From Lachnospiraceae bacterium (GTDB lineage Bacteria > Bacillota > Clostridia > Lachnospirales > Lachnospiraceae): a DNA stretch of 52,399 bases. The stretch lies in NCBI GenBank assembly GCA_910574965.1, contig CAJTDB010000027.1, positions 1 through 52,399 of the forward strand, read 5' to 3'. The position numbers were made by a program, and so were the translations under genes. Within the stretch, counting starts at the first letter, position 1. Each line of letters opens with the position of its first letter. Below, in pieces: positions 8,826 to 17,027 of this stretch. The notes beneath the pieces were generated by a model that saw only the letters and a list, made by a program, of their open reading frames with translations, was not told the DNA's origin and searched no databases.

Positions 8826-9242
8826 ATGTGGCAGAAAAATAACGGAAAGAGTGAAACGGAGATCTTACAGAATCAGTTTACGGCATATCTGGCAACCGCA
8901 GTACAGCGCCGCAGGAACGATTATTTACAGCAGCTGGACAGGCGCCGGCAGATTGAGAGCCTGACCGAAGATTTCCTGTTTATGCCGGAGTGTGGTGTAG
9001 AACAGGATATGCTTCTGGGGCTGCCTGTTCTCATGCAGCTGGAGGACAGTGCGCTTCTCTGTGCGCTGAAGGAACTGAGCGAGAGGGAGCGTTACATATT
9101 CCTTGCAAGGGCGTTGGATGGGAAAGGTTTTGAGGTTCTGGCAGAGGAAACGGGATTGGGATATAAAGGCGTATCAGCGGTTTATTACCGGACGGTACAG
9201 AAGATCAAAAGAAAGATAGAGGTGATGAAAAATGAATTTTAA
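8826..9242 (+). CDS. Sigma-70-type factor (region 4), conjugative-transposon type
   Basis: 138 residues from ATG 8826 (AAGGAGG 7 nt before). The C-terminal half is a sigma-70 region 4-like HTH: LKELSERERYIFLARALDGK, then FEVLAEETGLGYKGVSAVYY and a basic tail. The N-terminal region is short and not a full region 2. Small sigma-like proteins of this kind are standard in Firmicutes conjugative transposons (Tn916 Orf7 type), where they control transfer or excision genes. It overlaps the next gene by 11 nt. Confidence 0.85.
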   Translation: MWQKNNGKSETEILQNQFTAYLATAVQRRRNDYLQQLDRRRQIESLTEDFLFMPECGVEQDMLLGLPVLMQLEDSALLCALKELSERERYIFLARALDGKGFEVLAEETGLGYKGVSAVYYRTVQKIKRKIEVMKNEF

Positions 9243-9414
9243 GGAAATGCTTTTGCAGGCGAAAGCCAGCAGGGAGTCAGCAATCATGGCTTTACTGGAG
9301 ATGTATAAGCCGCTTCTGGTCAAGTATGCGATCATCAATGGAAGGTTTGATGAAGATCTGTACCAGGAGTTATGTATCACACTGTTAAAGTGTATCCAGT
9401 TATTCCGGATGTAA
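9232..9414 (+). CDS. Small HTH-domain protein (Tn916 Orf8-like)
   Basis: 60 residues; ATG 9232 lies inside the end of the sigma gene, so translation is coupled. The sequence has the region 2-like layout ESAIMALLEMYKPLLVKYA, then a D-x-D-LYQEL motif. In Tn916-like elements this small protein always accompanies the Orf7-like factor, and together they resemble a sigma factor split into two chains. It probably acts with its neighbour. Confidence 0.8.
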   Translation: MNFKEMLLQAKASRESAIMALLEMYKPLLVKYAIINGRFDEDLYQELCITLLKCIQLFRM

Positions 9415-9423
9415 GGAGCAGGC

Positions 9424-9468
9424 GGCAGGAGAGGGGGATTTTCCCTCTCCCTGCTGTCTGTCCTTTTG
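9424..9468 (+). terminator. Intrinsic terminator after sigma/HTH pair
   Basis: GCAGGAGAGGG (from about 9425) pairs with CCCTCTCCCTGC, with one bulged base and an AT-rich loop, followed by a short TTTT stretch. It begins about 10 nt after the HTH stop codon. Confidence 0.65.
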
Positions 9469-9533
9469 ATTTCTGTACCTGTGCAGGGCGGCTGTATGCC
9501 CGTGGCCGGGTATCCAATGGCTTTGCATTTTTC

Positions 9534-9953
9534 TTATGCAGATGCTGTATACTCCGGATAACGGATTTGAACCGCCTGCCAGAAGTAGGGGGCATAGGAA
9601 CAGCAGAATAAATCCTCCGCTGCATATCGTCTGCATTCGTCCAGCTGCTCCTCTGGGGCTTCATAATCATGAACACTGGGCGTGTGGTTACAGTACAGGC
9701 CGAAAGCCATTCTGATGACCCTCATGCTTCCACTGGTCTGCCAGCCCTCCCGAAGACATTCCGTTTTTACGCTGCCTGTGGCAAAATCATAAATACGGTC
9801 AATGTTGCGTCTGGTATCACTGCTGATTCCAAGGCAGTAGCAGAGAGCGTTATGATAAACGTCTGCCTGCCTTACCCTTTTGAGGCTTTCATAATAGAAG
9901 CTTTTATGTTCTTCACAGATAAAAAGGATATTTTCTTTATTAGGTTCACTCAT
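9534..9953 (-). CDS. DUF6075 family protein
   Basis: 139 residues, ATG with CAGGAGA upstream. The sequence matches my recollection of the DUF6075 family: EEHKSFYYESLKRVRQADVY, then ALCYCLGISSDTRRN, a GWQTSGS motif and the C-terminal DLFCCSYAPYFWQAVQIRYP. Function is unknown. It occurs in Clostridia mobile elements as a small cytosolic protein. It is the last gene of a long minus-strand series. Confidence 0.85.
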   Translation of the reverse strand: MSEPNKENILFICEEHKSFYYESLKRVRQADVYHNALCYCLGISSDTRRNIDRIYDFATGSVKTECLREGWQTSGSMRVIRMAFGLYCNHTPSVHDYEAPEEQLDECRRYAAEDLFCCSYAPYFWQAVQIRYPEYTASA

Positions 9954-10012
9954 AATCTGTCTCCTGTTCTTTCATGTAATCATGGACATACCGGTTGTCA
10001 CGGCAGTGGCTT

Positions 10013-10387
10013 TTATGAACCATATCTTTTTTTCCAGCCATGAAGGTAAGCGCAGTACCCTTCCGGATCAATTTCCTGTAATCTCTCTGGGCGGAACCGG
10101 TATTCTGGGTATCGACAGTATCCGCTCCCGGCATATGTTCCGGTGGGAACCGCCAGCCCATGCCGTATGATCCACGCCAGGATTTCTTCGCCGTTATTGT
10201 TGGTGTCGATAAAGGCGCAGTTTTGAGGCCGGACAGAATCCAGATTGACGGTCAGGACATTCCAGGGTTCCGGTTCCCCGTTCTCCCAGGAAGTCATAGT
10301 GACAGCAAGGTTCCCTTCCATATAGGAAGTGATTTTCAGCTCAATCTTATAGGTGGTTCCATATTTCTCCAAATCAAATGTTTTCAT
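10013..10387 (-). CDS. DUF4313 family protein
   Basis: 124 residues with GAAAGGA before ATG. It carries the family pattern as I know it: YGTTYKIELKI near the N-terminus, EPWNVLTVNLD, FIDTNNNGEEILAWIIRHGL and a C-terminal YPEYRF segment. The role is unknown; members are common in conjugative elements and plasmids of Clostridia. It precedes the DUF6075 gene by 59 nt. Confidence 0.85.
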   Translation of the reverse strand: MKTFDLEKYGTTYKIELKITSYMEGNLAVTMTSWENGEPEPWNVLTVNLDSVRPQNCAFIDTNNNGEEILAWIIRHGLAVPTGTYAGSGYCRYPEYRFRPERLQEIDPEGYCAYLHGWKKRYGS

Positions 10388-10412
10388 ATTGTTTCCTTTC
10401 TGTGTGCCTGTA

Positions 10413-10946
10413 TTATGCTGCTGTTTTTGGCTTGTCCTGTGCCGGGAGGAGGATTACCCCTTTTTCCACCTCTGCAGGCGTCCATGCGTTGTTTTTCCAC
10501 ATACAGCCGCTTGCCACATTGTAAAACTTCGGGGCTTTGGGCGGATTCCCAAAGCATTCATCATCCAGATACAGGCAGATATGTCTGTCATAAAAAGGGA
10601 TAAGGGCCTGGCGGATCTGTTCTTTCAATGACAGGGCAAGCTGGTCGATTTCTGTAATGTCCTGCCGCTTAAAGGCAGCCGCAGAAATCTTTTTCAGGAT
10701 GCCGGACTGGTCAACGGTTGACTGAATCAATGGCTGTGCTTCCTCCATAAAGTCCACACGGATACGGATATTCTCCAGTGTGACCTGTTTGACATAGGCC
10801 GTGGCCGTGGCGCTGATGTTCTGCCGCAACTCGTCAAAAGGCTTTTTATATTTCGTCTTCAATACTTCCAGGGATACTGCGTCAAGGTTTCTTTTTAAAA
10901 GGTCAAGATATTCTTCCAATGCATTTCGCAATTCGCTGCTTTTCAT
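10413..10946 (-). CDS. Conserved helical protein of unknown function
   Basis: The true start is ATG 10946 with GGAGG at good spacing; a longer frame upstream only shadows the next gene. The product has 177 residues, mostly helical with heptad-like leucines (residues 5-60, likely coiled coil), and a C-terminal part with LYLDDECFGNPP. I do not recognise the family. No catalytic motif is visible. It is expressed with the preceding gene of the series. Confidence 0.78.
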   Translation of the reverse strand: MKSSELRNALEEYLDLLKRNLDAVSLEVLKTKYKKPFDELRQNISATATAYVKQVTLENIRIRVDFMEEAQPLIQSTVDQSGILKKISAAAFKRQDITEIDQLALSLKEQIRQALIPFYDRHICLYLDDECFGNPPKAPKFYNVASGCMWKNNAWTPAEVEKGVILLPAQDKPKTAA

Positions 10947-10980
10947 ATGGATACCTCCAATCCTGTAAAATATTGTTTTC

Positions 10981-11529
10981 CTAAAAATCGTCCTCCCAGG
11001 GGGACAAGATATCTCCGGCTGGGGATGGGGAACTTTTTTCTGTCTCTGTCGGCTCTGGCTGTTTTGCTTTTGCGTCCTCTGCTTTTTTCTCTGCTGCATT
11101 TTGCTGTCTGCGGATAGTGAGTGCCAGGGCTTCTTCCCCAACATCATCCGAACGCTGTTTCTTTGCCCGCTTTTTACGGCATTTTTCCACAGCGGCAGCA
11201 TAATCGTAGCCGATGGCAGTCTGGAATTTCTCCGCAATCTCCCTTAATTTTCCGGCCTGGTACTCATAGGTGGCCTTGTGGAAACCGGTCAGGCGCCACT
11301 GTTCGCACACCAGATCCAGCATACGGGTGTAGTCCATAAGGGCGTTGATAGTCTTTAAGATGTCGCCATAGCAGGTTTGCAGTTCGTGGGAGCCATCCAG
11401 ATCCACATAGGAGAGTGTAAGTTCCTGTTTCAGATATTCCTCTACCTCCATGTGGTGTGCCAGCACCGGCTCATAGATTTCCCTGGGAAACTCCGGCATG
11501 TTTGTGGATGCAGTGTTCTCATTGTTCAT
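10981..11529 (-). CDS. Unknown protein with acidic aromatic C-terminus
   Basis: ATG 11529 is chosen over an in-frame GTG at 11538 that overlaps the AGGAGG site. 182 residues: a helical N-terminal domain to about residue 115, a charged coiled-coil and lysine/alanine-rich linker, then a Pro/Ser-rich tail that ends in PWEDDF. That ending resembles the acidic-aromatic tip of SSB proteins (DDD-x-PF), which recruits repair and replication proteins, but there is no OB-fold pattern. Function unknown. The start overlaps the end of the upstream gene by 11 nt. Confidence 0.75.
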   Translation of the reverse strand: MNNENTASTNMPEFPREIYEPVLAHHMEVEEYLKQELTLSYVDLDGSHELQTCYGDILKTINALMDYTRMLDLVCEQWRLTGFHKATYEYQAGKLREIAEKFQTAIGYDYAAAVEKCRKKRAKKQRSDDVGEEALALTIRRQQNAAEKKAEDAKAKQPEPTETEKSSPSPAGDILSPWEDDF

Positions 11530-11947
11530 CCGGTTCACCTCCTGCCTGTGGCGGCAGAGCGGTAAGCCCGCTGACGATCATCTGGACGGCAGTGCGGTAT
11601 CCACAGCAGTAGGATTGTTCTGCTATGGCGCTGTCTCTTTCGGAAACTGCCGTCTGGTACTGTTCAAAAAGCCTTTGGGACTGGCCCAGGGCAGGCAGCA
11701 GCGCTTTTTCTGCCTCTTTGACGTTCTGATCCAGCCTGGAAGGAACCGTAACGCATCCGTAAATGTCAGGCTCATAGTTCCCGTAAAACAGGTTATGTAA
11801 AAAGTCAGGCTCCCCAGTTTCTGCCAGCCGTATGGCAGCAGGGACAGGTTTTGAAAGGGCCGTGGCAATATCCCGGAGGGCTTTAATCAGTTCTGGAATC
11901 TGTTGGTTGAAAAAGATAGTACCCATTTTTGTTTCGTGAAAATTCAT
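11519..11947 (-). CDS. DUF6809-like protein
   Basis: 142 residues from ATG 11947 (AAGGAGGATC upstream). The order of a short LFYGNYEPD motif (about residue 45), an intermediate helical part with LDQNVKEAEKALLP, and a C-terminal YCCGYRTAVQMIVSGL is typical of the DUF6809 type as I remember it. Function is unknown. The assignment is by pattern and should be treated as moderate. Confidence 0.68.
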   Translation of the reverse strand: MNFHETKMGTIFFNQQIPELIKALRDIATALSKPVPAAIRLAETGEPDFLHNLFYGNYEPDIYGCVTVPSRLDQNVKEAEKALLPALGQSQRLFEQYQTAVSERDSAIAEQSYCCGYRTAVQMIVSGLTALPPQAGGEPDEQ

Positions 11948-12009
11948 CTGTGATCCTCCTTTCGCTGTTCTGCCCGTGTGATAGGGCAGAGTGCTGTTTC
12001 TGCGGTACT

Positions 12010-15000
12010 TCATGCAATCTTCTGCTCGCCCCAACGGATTTGGAGCGCTCCGTTTTCATCCCGCTCCTGACGCATCAGGAGGGAGAGAAGGTCATAATCC
12101 ACACTGAACCGGTCATAAATCTCATCCTGGTCTACATCCTGGCCCTTCATAAACAGGTTCAGTTTTTCTTTTGCCAGCACCATCTGCATCAGGTTGGATT
12201 CAATACTTCCGGCATAGGTGAGGAAGTAAATGTCCTTTTGTTCCGTTGAGGTATACCGGATGAACCGGAAATAGAACTGGCTCATGCCGGAGTTGTTGTA
12301 ATGCAGTTCCGGTATGATGACTTTGTTGACGTAATCAAAATTGACGCTGGATGGGAGGCTCTGCTGGGTGCAGAGAAGTATCCCGTTCCCGCTGTCCTGC
12401 AGTGTCTGGCGAAGCGCCCGTCTTTTGGCAAAGCTGGTGTTGGCACCGGTTACCACAAACAGGGGGCGGTCCGGCAGGTATTCCCGCAGTGCCTTTTCAT
12501 AAGATTCCAGTACGGTAACGTGCCGCACTCCGATGGCAATGATCTCATTCTCCCATTCGGCAGCCATCTCAACAGCGGCCATGACCTTTACCGGGGTATC
12601 TCCCGTGTATTCCTGTACCGTATCCGGGGCGGCGCTGATGCGCAGGAGAAGCACGATCTGCTGGACCAGGCGCATCATGGAATCCTTCCTGGAATTGCCT
12701 GTGGAAGAAAAATAGTTATAGCGCATCTCATAAAATTCATGGATTGCTTTCTGGTAGACTTCTTTTTCCTCTGGCGGAAACTGGAGCAGCAGCTGATGGA
12801 TCTGCTTGATATCCTTGCATGACACCTCCTCAAAGGTCCGTGTAATGACTGTTTTTCCTAAAATATCACTGAGGATATCGGCGTTGTAGATGTCCTGGGT
12901 GCGCTTCTCCATGCCGAATACAGTAATCTTTTCCGGTAGGTGGGAGGATGCAAACAGGGAATATCCTTTTTTGTAGGCAGGGATTGGCTGTCCGAAATAA
13001 GGATTGATGTCATTATCCGGCTCGGCATCCGTATCGCTGTCCTTATTATGGTGATAAATATATCGGTTCCAAGAGATCATGTTGACGGAATTGTTGTAGA
13101 GCAGTTCCAGCTGTGGGGCAAATTCCGAAATGTTGTTCCTGGTGCTGGTTCCCGTGGTGAGCAGCTTCATCCGGCAGCGGCGGAAACAGGAGAGCACCGC
13201 CTGGCTCCTGGCGCTGTTAGGGTTGGAAATTTCATCACTCTCGTCCAGTATGAGCTGGATGTTCTGGTGCAGGCGTTTCATGTGCCTCCGTAAATGTTTT
13301 TTATAAGCGCTTACTTTGTTCAGTGTCAGCAGCACAAAATCTCCGGGTCGGACACGTTCCAGGTCCGCCAGGCGTTTGATGAATATACAGGGCAGGTCAT
13401 AATTTGCCAATACCACGTCCCAGTTGTTGCGGATGGAGATGGCAGAGGATACTACCCACGTACTGTGTACGTTCTGGTTCTGCATCCGGTATAATCCCGT
13501 TGCAATGCCGGCCAGGGTCTTTCCGCTTCCCTGCTCCCACTGCAGCAGCGCATAGCGTTTCTGGAGGGTAAGGTTGATGTCGTGCCGCTGGATTTCATTC
13601 AGGCGGATTTCCTCCATACGGGAAGAATCCCACAGCGAAAAATCTTCCAGCCACCTGGCGATAGCCGGATCTTCATCCATTTCCGCATAGGGCATATTCT
13701 GTATCTCGTATTCTGCCCGTTTCCTGCAAAGCAGCCGTTCATAGCCCGGATAGGACTCTGGGGTGTTTTCAAGCACTGCCTGATACACTGGCACAGGCAA
13801 ACGCTGGCTGTCTTTAATCTGTCTGCGGGCGGCTGCACTGTACCCTTTATAGGCAAACTCGCCTTTCCTTTTGACCAGCCTGATACAGTCTGTTTCCAGT
13901 ACAGGATTCTGCTTTTTTAATGCTTGCCGGAGATAGGTGAGCACCTTGTTCTCCGTAAGCTGGACCCGGCACCATTGTTCGTAACTCATATTATCCGGCT
14001 GACGCTGGGTATAAAAGCGGTGCAGGTACTCACAGCATTTGGCATAGGATGGCCTGGTAAGCGGATGTGCCTTGATATGGTATAGGAGTTTCTGCGTCCG
14101 GTATCTGAAATCACCGGATGTATGGCGTGACCTTGCCAGTTCCAGCAGGATTTTTGACTGGTTATTTTCCAGCGCTGATTTGGCAAAGGCCAGTATCTTC
14201 TGATGGGTACACTCCGCATCCTTCCGGATATCAAAGTCTTTCGGCAGGATGTAGTCGGCCTCTGTCCGGTACGGGTGGGGCTTCCATCCCTGGTCTGCTG
14301 TCTTTTTCTGCCAGAACTGCAGTTTAGTAGGGAAACTGCTGACGCCCAGACTGGAAAAAGCATTGTCCGGGAACAGGACCTGCCCCAGAAAGCTGAACCG
14401 GCTCTCCATCTCCCGGATCTGCCCCTTGTCAGTAAAATCATCTGCCAGAAAAGACTGGGGCACGATCAGCGCAAGGATTCCCAAAGGCTTCAATACCTCT
14501 GCTGCTTTCAGGCAGTAGTACATCTGGGAGGGTATCTCCCTGCCGTTTTTGGTCCACCACTTTAAATGAAAGGGCGGGTTCCCCACTACATAATCAAACC
14601 GTGTCTCCGGCTGGCAGGTGCGGATATCCCGGCACTCCACCGTTGCTTCCGGATAAAGGAACTTTGCCACCTTCACGGCCTTTACATCCAGCTCACATCC
14701 GTAGATGTTGGCCTCTGTGGGCATAAAGTTGAAAAAACTCCCCATGCCGCAGGTAAGGTCTGCCACTAGGTCATGCTCAGACAATTTCAGGCAGGCCGTA
14801 ATAAATTCACACAGGCGGGGTGGCGTAAAGAACTGGCCGTTTTCAATCTCTTTCTTTGCCTCGCTGTATGCATGGTAATTCTCGTAGTCCGCCCGTTCCA
14901 GACCATGAAGGCCGCCATCGCCGGTATAGGCATTATAGATATCCTCCGGGCTGATGGAGCATTCCCCACAGCGGCCGCTGTCGATCAGGTACAGGACTTT

Positions 15001-15060
15001 TTCATTCAGTGCTTTCCGTTTATCCTGGGGGATGGATTCCCCCTGATAGGCATATTTCAT
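12010..15060 (-). CDS. N6-adenine methyltransferase fused to SNF2-type helicase
   Basis: 1016 residues; ATG 15060 has GAGGTG upstream. The N-terminal domain has methyltransferase motifs: GQFFTPP at 75-81, motif I DLTCGMGS at 101-108 for S-adenosylmethionine and catalytic NPPF at 161-164, typical of adenine-N6 enzymes. A middle part (about 250-480) has no motif I know. The C-terminal half is an SF2 helicase: QWEQGSGKT (Walker A, about 505-515), LILDESDE (Walker B, about 600) and a late QFYFRFIRYTS like motif VI. No target-recognition or nuclease motif is evident. Such large fusions recur in Clostridia conjugative elements, and protection of incoming DNA from host restriction is the likeliest role (inference). 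A defence role is an alternative. Confidence 0.85.
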   Translation of the reverse strand: MKYAYQGESIPQDKRKALNEKVLYLIDSGRCGECSISPEDIYNAYTGDGGLHGLERADYENYHAYSEAKKEIENGQFFTPPRLCEFITACLKLSEHDLVADLTCGMGSFFNFMPTEANIYGCELDVKAVKVAKFLYPEATVECRDIRTCQPETRFDYVVGNPPFHLKWWTKNGREIPSQMYYCLKAAEVLKPLGILALIVPQSFLADDFTDKGQIREMESRFSFLGQVLFPDNAFSSLGVSSFPTKLQFWQKKTADQGWKPHPYRTEADYILPKDFDIRKDAECTHQKILAFAKSALENNQSKILLELARSRHTSGDFRYRTQKLLYHIKAHPLTRPSYAKCCEYLHRFYTQRQPDNMSYEQWCRVQLTENKVLTYLRQALKKQNPVLETDCIRLVKRKGEFAYKGYSAAARRQIKDSQRLPVPVYQAVLENTPESYPGYERLLCRKRAEYEIQNMPYAEMDEDPAIARWLEDFSLWDSSRMEEIRLNEIQRHDINLTLQKRYALLQWEQGSGKTLAGIATGLYRMQNQNVHSTWVVSSAISIRNNWDVVLANYDLPCIFIKRLADLERVRPGDFVLLTLNKVSAYKKHLRRHMKRLHQNIQLILDESDEISNPNSARSQAVLSCFRRCRMKLLTTGTSTRNNISEFAPQLELLYNNSVNMISWNRYIYHHNKDSDTDAEPDNDINPYFGQPIPAYKKGYSLFASSHLPEKITVFGMEKRTQDIYNADILSDILGKTVITRTFEEVSCKDIKQIHQLLLQFPPEEKEVYQKAIHEFYEMRYNYFSSTGNSRKDSMMRLVQQIVLLLRISAAPDTVQEYTGDTPVKVMAAVEMAAEWENEIIAIGVRHVTVLESYEKALREYLPDRPLFVVTGANTSFAKRRALRQTLQDSGNGILLCTQQSLPSSVNFDYVNKVIIPELHYNNSGMSQFYFRFIRYTSTEQKDIYFLTYAGSIESNLMQMVLAKEKLNLFMKGQDVDQDEIYDRFSVDYDLLSLLMRQERDENGALQIRWGEQKIA

Positions 15061-15073
15061 TCGTATCACCTCG

Positions 15074-15973
15074 CTAACATATGGTTTTCATATAGTCCTC
15101 TATAAACTGGGAGGCAAGGGCTTCACTGGCAAATTTCAGATCAACCCTTCCGTTCTTGAACATCCGCAGGGACTGGATTTTTTCACAGTCGGGAAATTCA
15201 TATTGGTTATCAGGGCAGTCATACCGGTTAAGGATTCTTGATAAACTGCCGGGAAGAGCGTCAAAAGAATCTGTTTCAAAATGGGCGATGCCCCGTAAGA
15301 GATCCTTTGTCCGGTCAGCCAGCGACCATTCCCCTCCGCCATATCTGTCCCGGAAACTGCAGGCATAGCCTGTGAGTTGTATAATGCTTTTTTTCTGCTC
15401 AAATCGCGGACTCCCATTGCTGGTGATCCAGGATGCCTGATGGCATTTGTCCTTGAGTTCATGGAGCGCCTGCTCGAAAAAGGCACGTCCGCCTGTCTGG
15501 AGGAATATCTGCTCAAGGACAGTAACATAGCGGAGAGACAGTTCATCCAGATCCTTTGTATATTTTTCAACTTGTTCTTTATAATTCTCCATCCACCTGT
15601 CCGCTGGCTTTTGCGGGACAAGATTATCTATGATATCATTTGCATTGATGGAAAAATGGTAAGTCTTACTGAAATAGGAAACAATCTGGCATATGAACCG
15701 GGGGTGCAGGGAATGGGTTTGCTGCCGGATGGCATTATCAGATAGTTTCAGGCCGTCATAGGTGGCGAGATAAGTTTCTGATGATGTTCCTGTCGGTGCC
15801 AGCAGGTTCCTCTGCTGGTTCAGCATATCATCCCAGATAAATCCCAGTTCCGGCAGGGAAGTCCTGGCGCTGTCATAGGCTGCCTGGTGTGCCTCGCAGA
15901 ATATCCGGTCTGCTTCTGAGATTCGGGTATCCGCTTTCATTTCAACCTTTTCAAATTTGGTGAGTAAATCCAT
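15074..15973 (-). CDS. Conserved mobile-element protein of unknown function
   Basis: 299 residues, ATG with AAAGGAGG upstream. It is helical in the first 180 residues, with a basic and aromatic C-terminal part (SLRMFKNGRVDLKFASEALA) that looks like a small beta domain for binding nucleic acid or protein. No catalytic motif was found. It sits just before the methyltransferase-helicase gene (13 nt to its ATG) and may be its partner; this rests on context only. Confidence 0.78.
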   Translation of the reverse strand: MDLLTKFEKVEMKADTRISEADRIFCEAHQAAYDSARTSLPELGFIWDDMLNQQRNLLAPTGTSSETYLATYDGLKLSDNAIRQQTHSLHPRFICQIVSYFSKTYHFSINANDIIDNLVPQKPADRWMENYKEQVEKYTKDLDELSLRYVTVLEQIFLQTGGRAFFEQALHELKDKCHQASWITSNGSPRFEQKKSIIQLTGYACSFRDRYGGGEWSLADRTKDLLRGIAHFETDSFDALPGSLSRILNRYDCPDNQYEFPDCEKIQSLRMFKNGRVDLKFASEALASQFIEDYMKTIC

Positions 15974-15990
15974 AAAAATCCTCCTTTTTC

Positions 15991-16025
15991 ATAAGAAAAG
16001 GCCGTGGTTTGGATAAGCCACGGCC
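15991..16025 (-). terminator. Terminator-like hairpin between genes
   Basis: GGCCGTGG (16000-16007) pairs with CCACGGCC (16018-16025), followed on the minus strand by TTTTCTTAT. It lies only about 20 nt before the start of the 299-residue gene, so read-through or antitermination would be needed for co-transcription. Confidence 0.75.
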
Positions 16026-16079
16026 GGAACATGGAGGCAGCCAGCACAGGTGCGGCTGCCACAGTTGCTCAAAGTCCAT

Positions 16080-16337
16080 TTACGCACATGCGGCCAGTCT
16101 CACAGGGAGCGGACTCATGGCCGCCAGCGGAAAAGGGCTCATAGACAGGTGATAATGGGTATTCCTGGTTTCAAAATGGATATTGTCTTCGGTCTGCTCG
16201 TGCAGGGCTACCACATTGGATGTCCGGTAGATACTTCCCTCAGCCGCAAATACAGCAGGCTTTCCGACAGTGATCGGGAACAGGAGCGTTCCGCAGAGCA
16301 TTACTTTTTTCTTTTCTTCATTATTTTTCTTTTTCAT
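16080..16337 (-). CDS. Small conserved protein of Clostridia conjugative elements
   Basis: 85 residues; GGAGG lies 11 nt before ATG. A lysine-rich start is followed by VMLCGTLLFPITVGKPAVF, a segment VYRTSNVVALHEQTEDNIHF-like in pattern, then HYHLSMSPFPLAAMSPLP and an alanine/cysteine end. I recognise the pattern from many Lachnospiraceae elements, but no function is known to me. The predicted beta-strands suggest a small barrel. Confidence 0.75.
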   Translation of the reverse strand: MKKKNNEEKKKVMLCGTLLFPITVGKPAVFAAEGSIYRTSNVVALHEQTEDNIHFETRNTHYHLSMSPFPLAAMSPLPVRLAACA

Positions 16338-16384
16338 TCTTACTGACCTCCATTCTACTCAGAATTAAAATGGGAACGGCTGCG

Positions 16385-16924
16385 TTATCCATAGCATATC
16401 TCCAGGAGCACGCTGCGTACCTCTTCCAGAAGTTCCTGGACACGTTTCATGGTTGTGTTCTGCTGACGGGCGATATCGCGGTCATTGTAGCCGCAGGATT
16501 TCAGATGCACGATGTTCATCTGCTGTTTGGATACCCGTTTTGCCAGATCATGCAGGAGCAGCTGTTCTTCCAGCTGGCGCATGAGTGGATTGGGCGCTGC
16601 TATGGTTTCTTCCAAAGGCAAACTTTCCTCACTTGGTTTGTTATGCAGGCTGATAACATCTGCATTGTGTTTAGGGCGTCTTTGTTTTCTCTTATAATCA
16701 GATACACATGCCAACATTCTGCGCCATGCAATCGTGGTAAATGAATACTGCTGCAATTCCGGCTCATTGAAGTAGCGGGAAACTGCACGAAGATACCCGA
16801 AAATGACGACATCATAGAATTCATCACTGGAAAGATGATTTTCATTTAAGAATTTATAGACAAGACTATGGTGTTCGGTTGCAAATAAGCATTGTTCTGG
16901 GGTTAATGGTACTTCACACGTCAT
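16385..16924 (-). CDS. Sigma-70 family RNA polymerase sigma factor
   Basis: 179 residues, AAGGAGG before ATG. A region 2-like part is seen at residues 25-75 (DEFYDVVIFGYLRAVSRY, then FTTIAWRRM with basic residues), and region 4 lies in the last 55 residues (LAKRVSKQQMNIVHLKSCGY, NDRDIARQQN, basic recognition helix). It is shorter than housekeeping sigma and of the ECF-like size class. It is one of several sigma-like proteins in the window and probably controls element genes. No anti-sigma gene was recognised. Confidence 0.85.
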   Translation of the reverse strand: MTCEVPLTPEQCLFATEHHSLVYKFLNENHLSSDEFYDVVIFGYLRAVSRYFNEPELQQYSFTTIAWRRMLACVSDYKRKQRRPKHNADVISLHNKPSEESLPLEETIAAPNPLMRQLEEQLLLHDLAKRVSKQQMNIVHLKSCGYNDRDIARQQNTTMKRVQELLEEVRSVLLEICYG

Positions 16925-16948
16925 AAAAATTTCCTCCTTAAAATGCGA

Positions 16949-16985
16949 AAAGGACTCCCCCGGTAAATAACCGGGAGAATCCTTT
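16949..16985 (-). terminator. Strong terminator-like hairpin before sigma gene
   Basis: A 16-bp stem (16949-16964 with 16970-16985) with two G-U pairs and a 5-nt loop; read on the minus strand it ends in CCTTTTC. It lies 43 nt after the stop of the 279-residue gene and 25 nt before the sigma gene. Confidence 0.78.
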
Positions 16986-17027
16986 CCATACGTTTCATAT
17001 AGCGCTATGCCATATTGGTTTCATTGA

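Noticed and set aside
9946-10161. 71-residue minus-strand frame between DUF4313 and DUF6075
   Set aside because: It overlaps the end of the DUF4313 gene for most of its length, has no good start site and no recognisable sequence.
12010-15973. BREX, DISARM or type I restriction system
   Set aside because: No PglZ, DrmB, specificity subunit or nuclease is found next to the methyltransferase-helicase.
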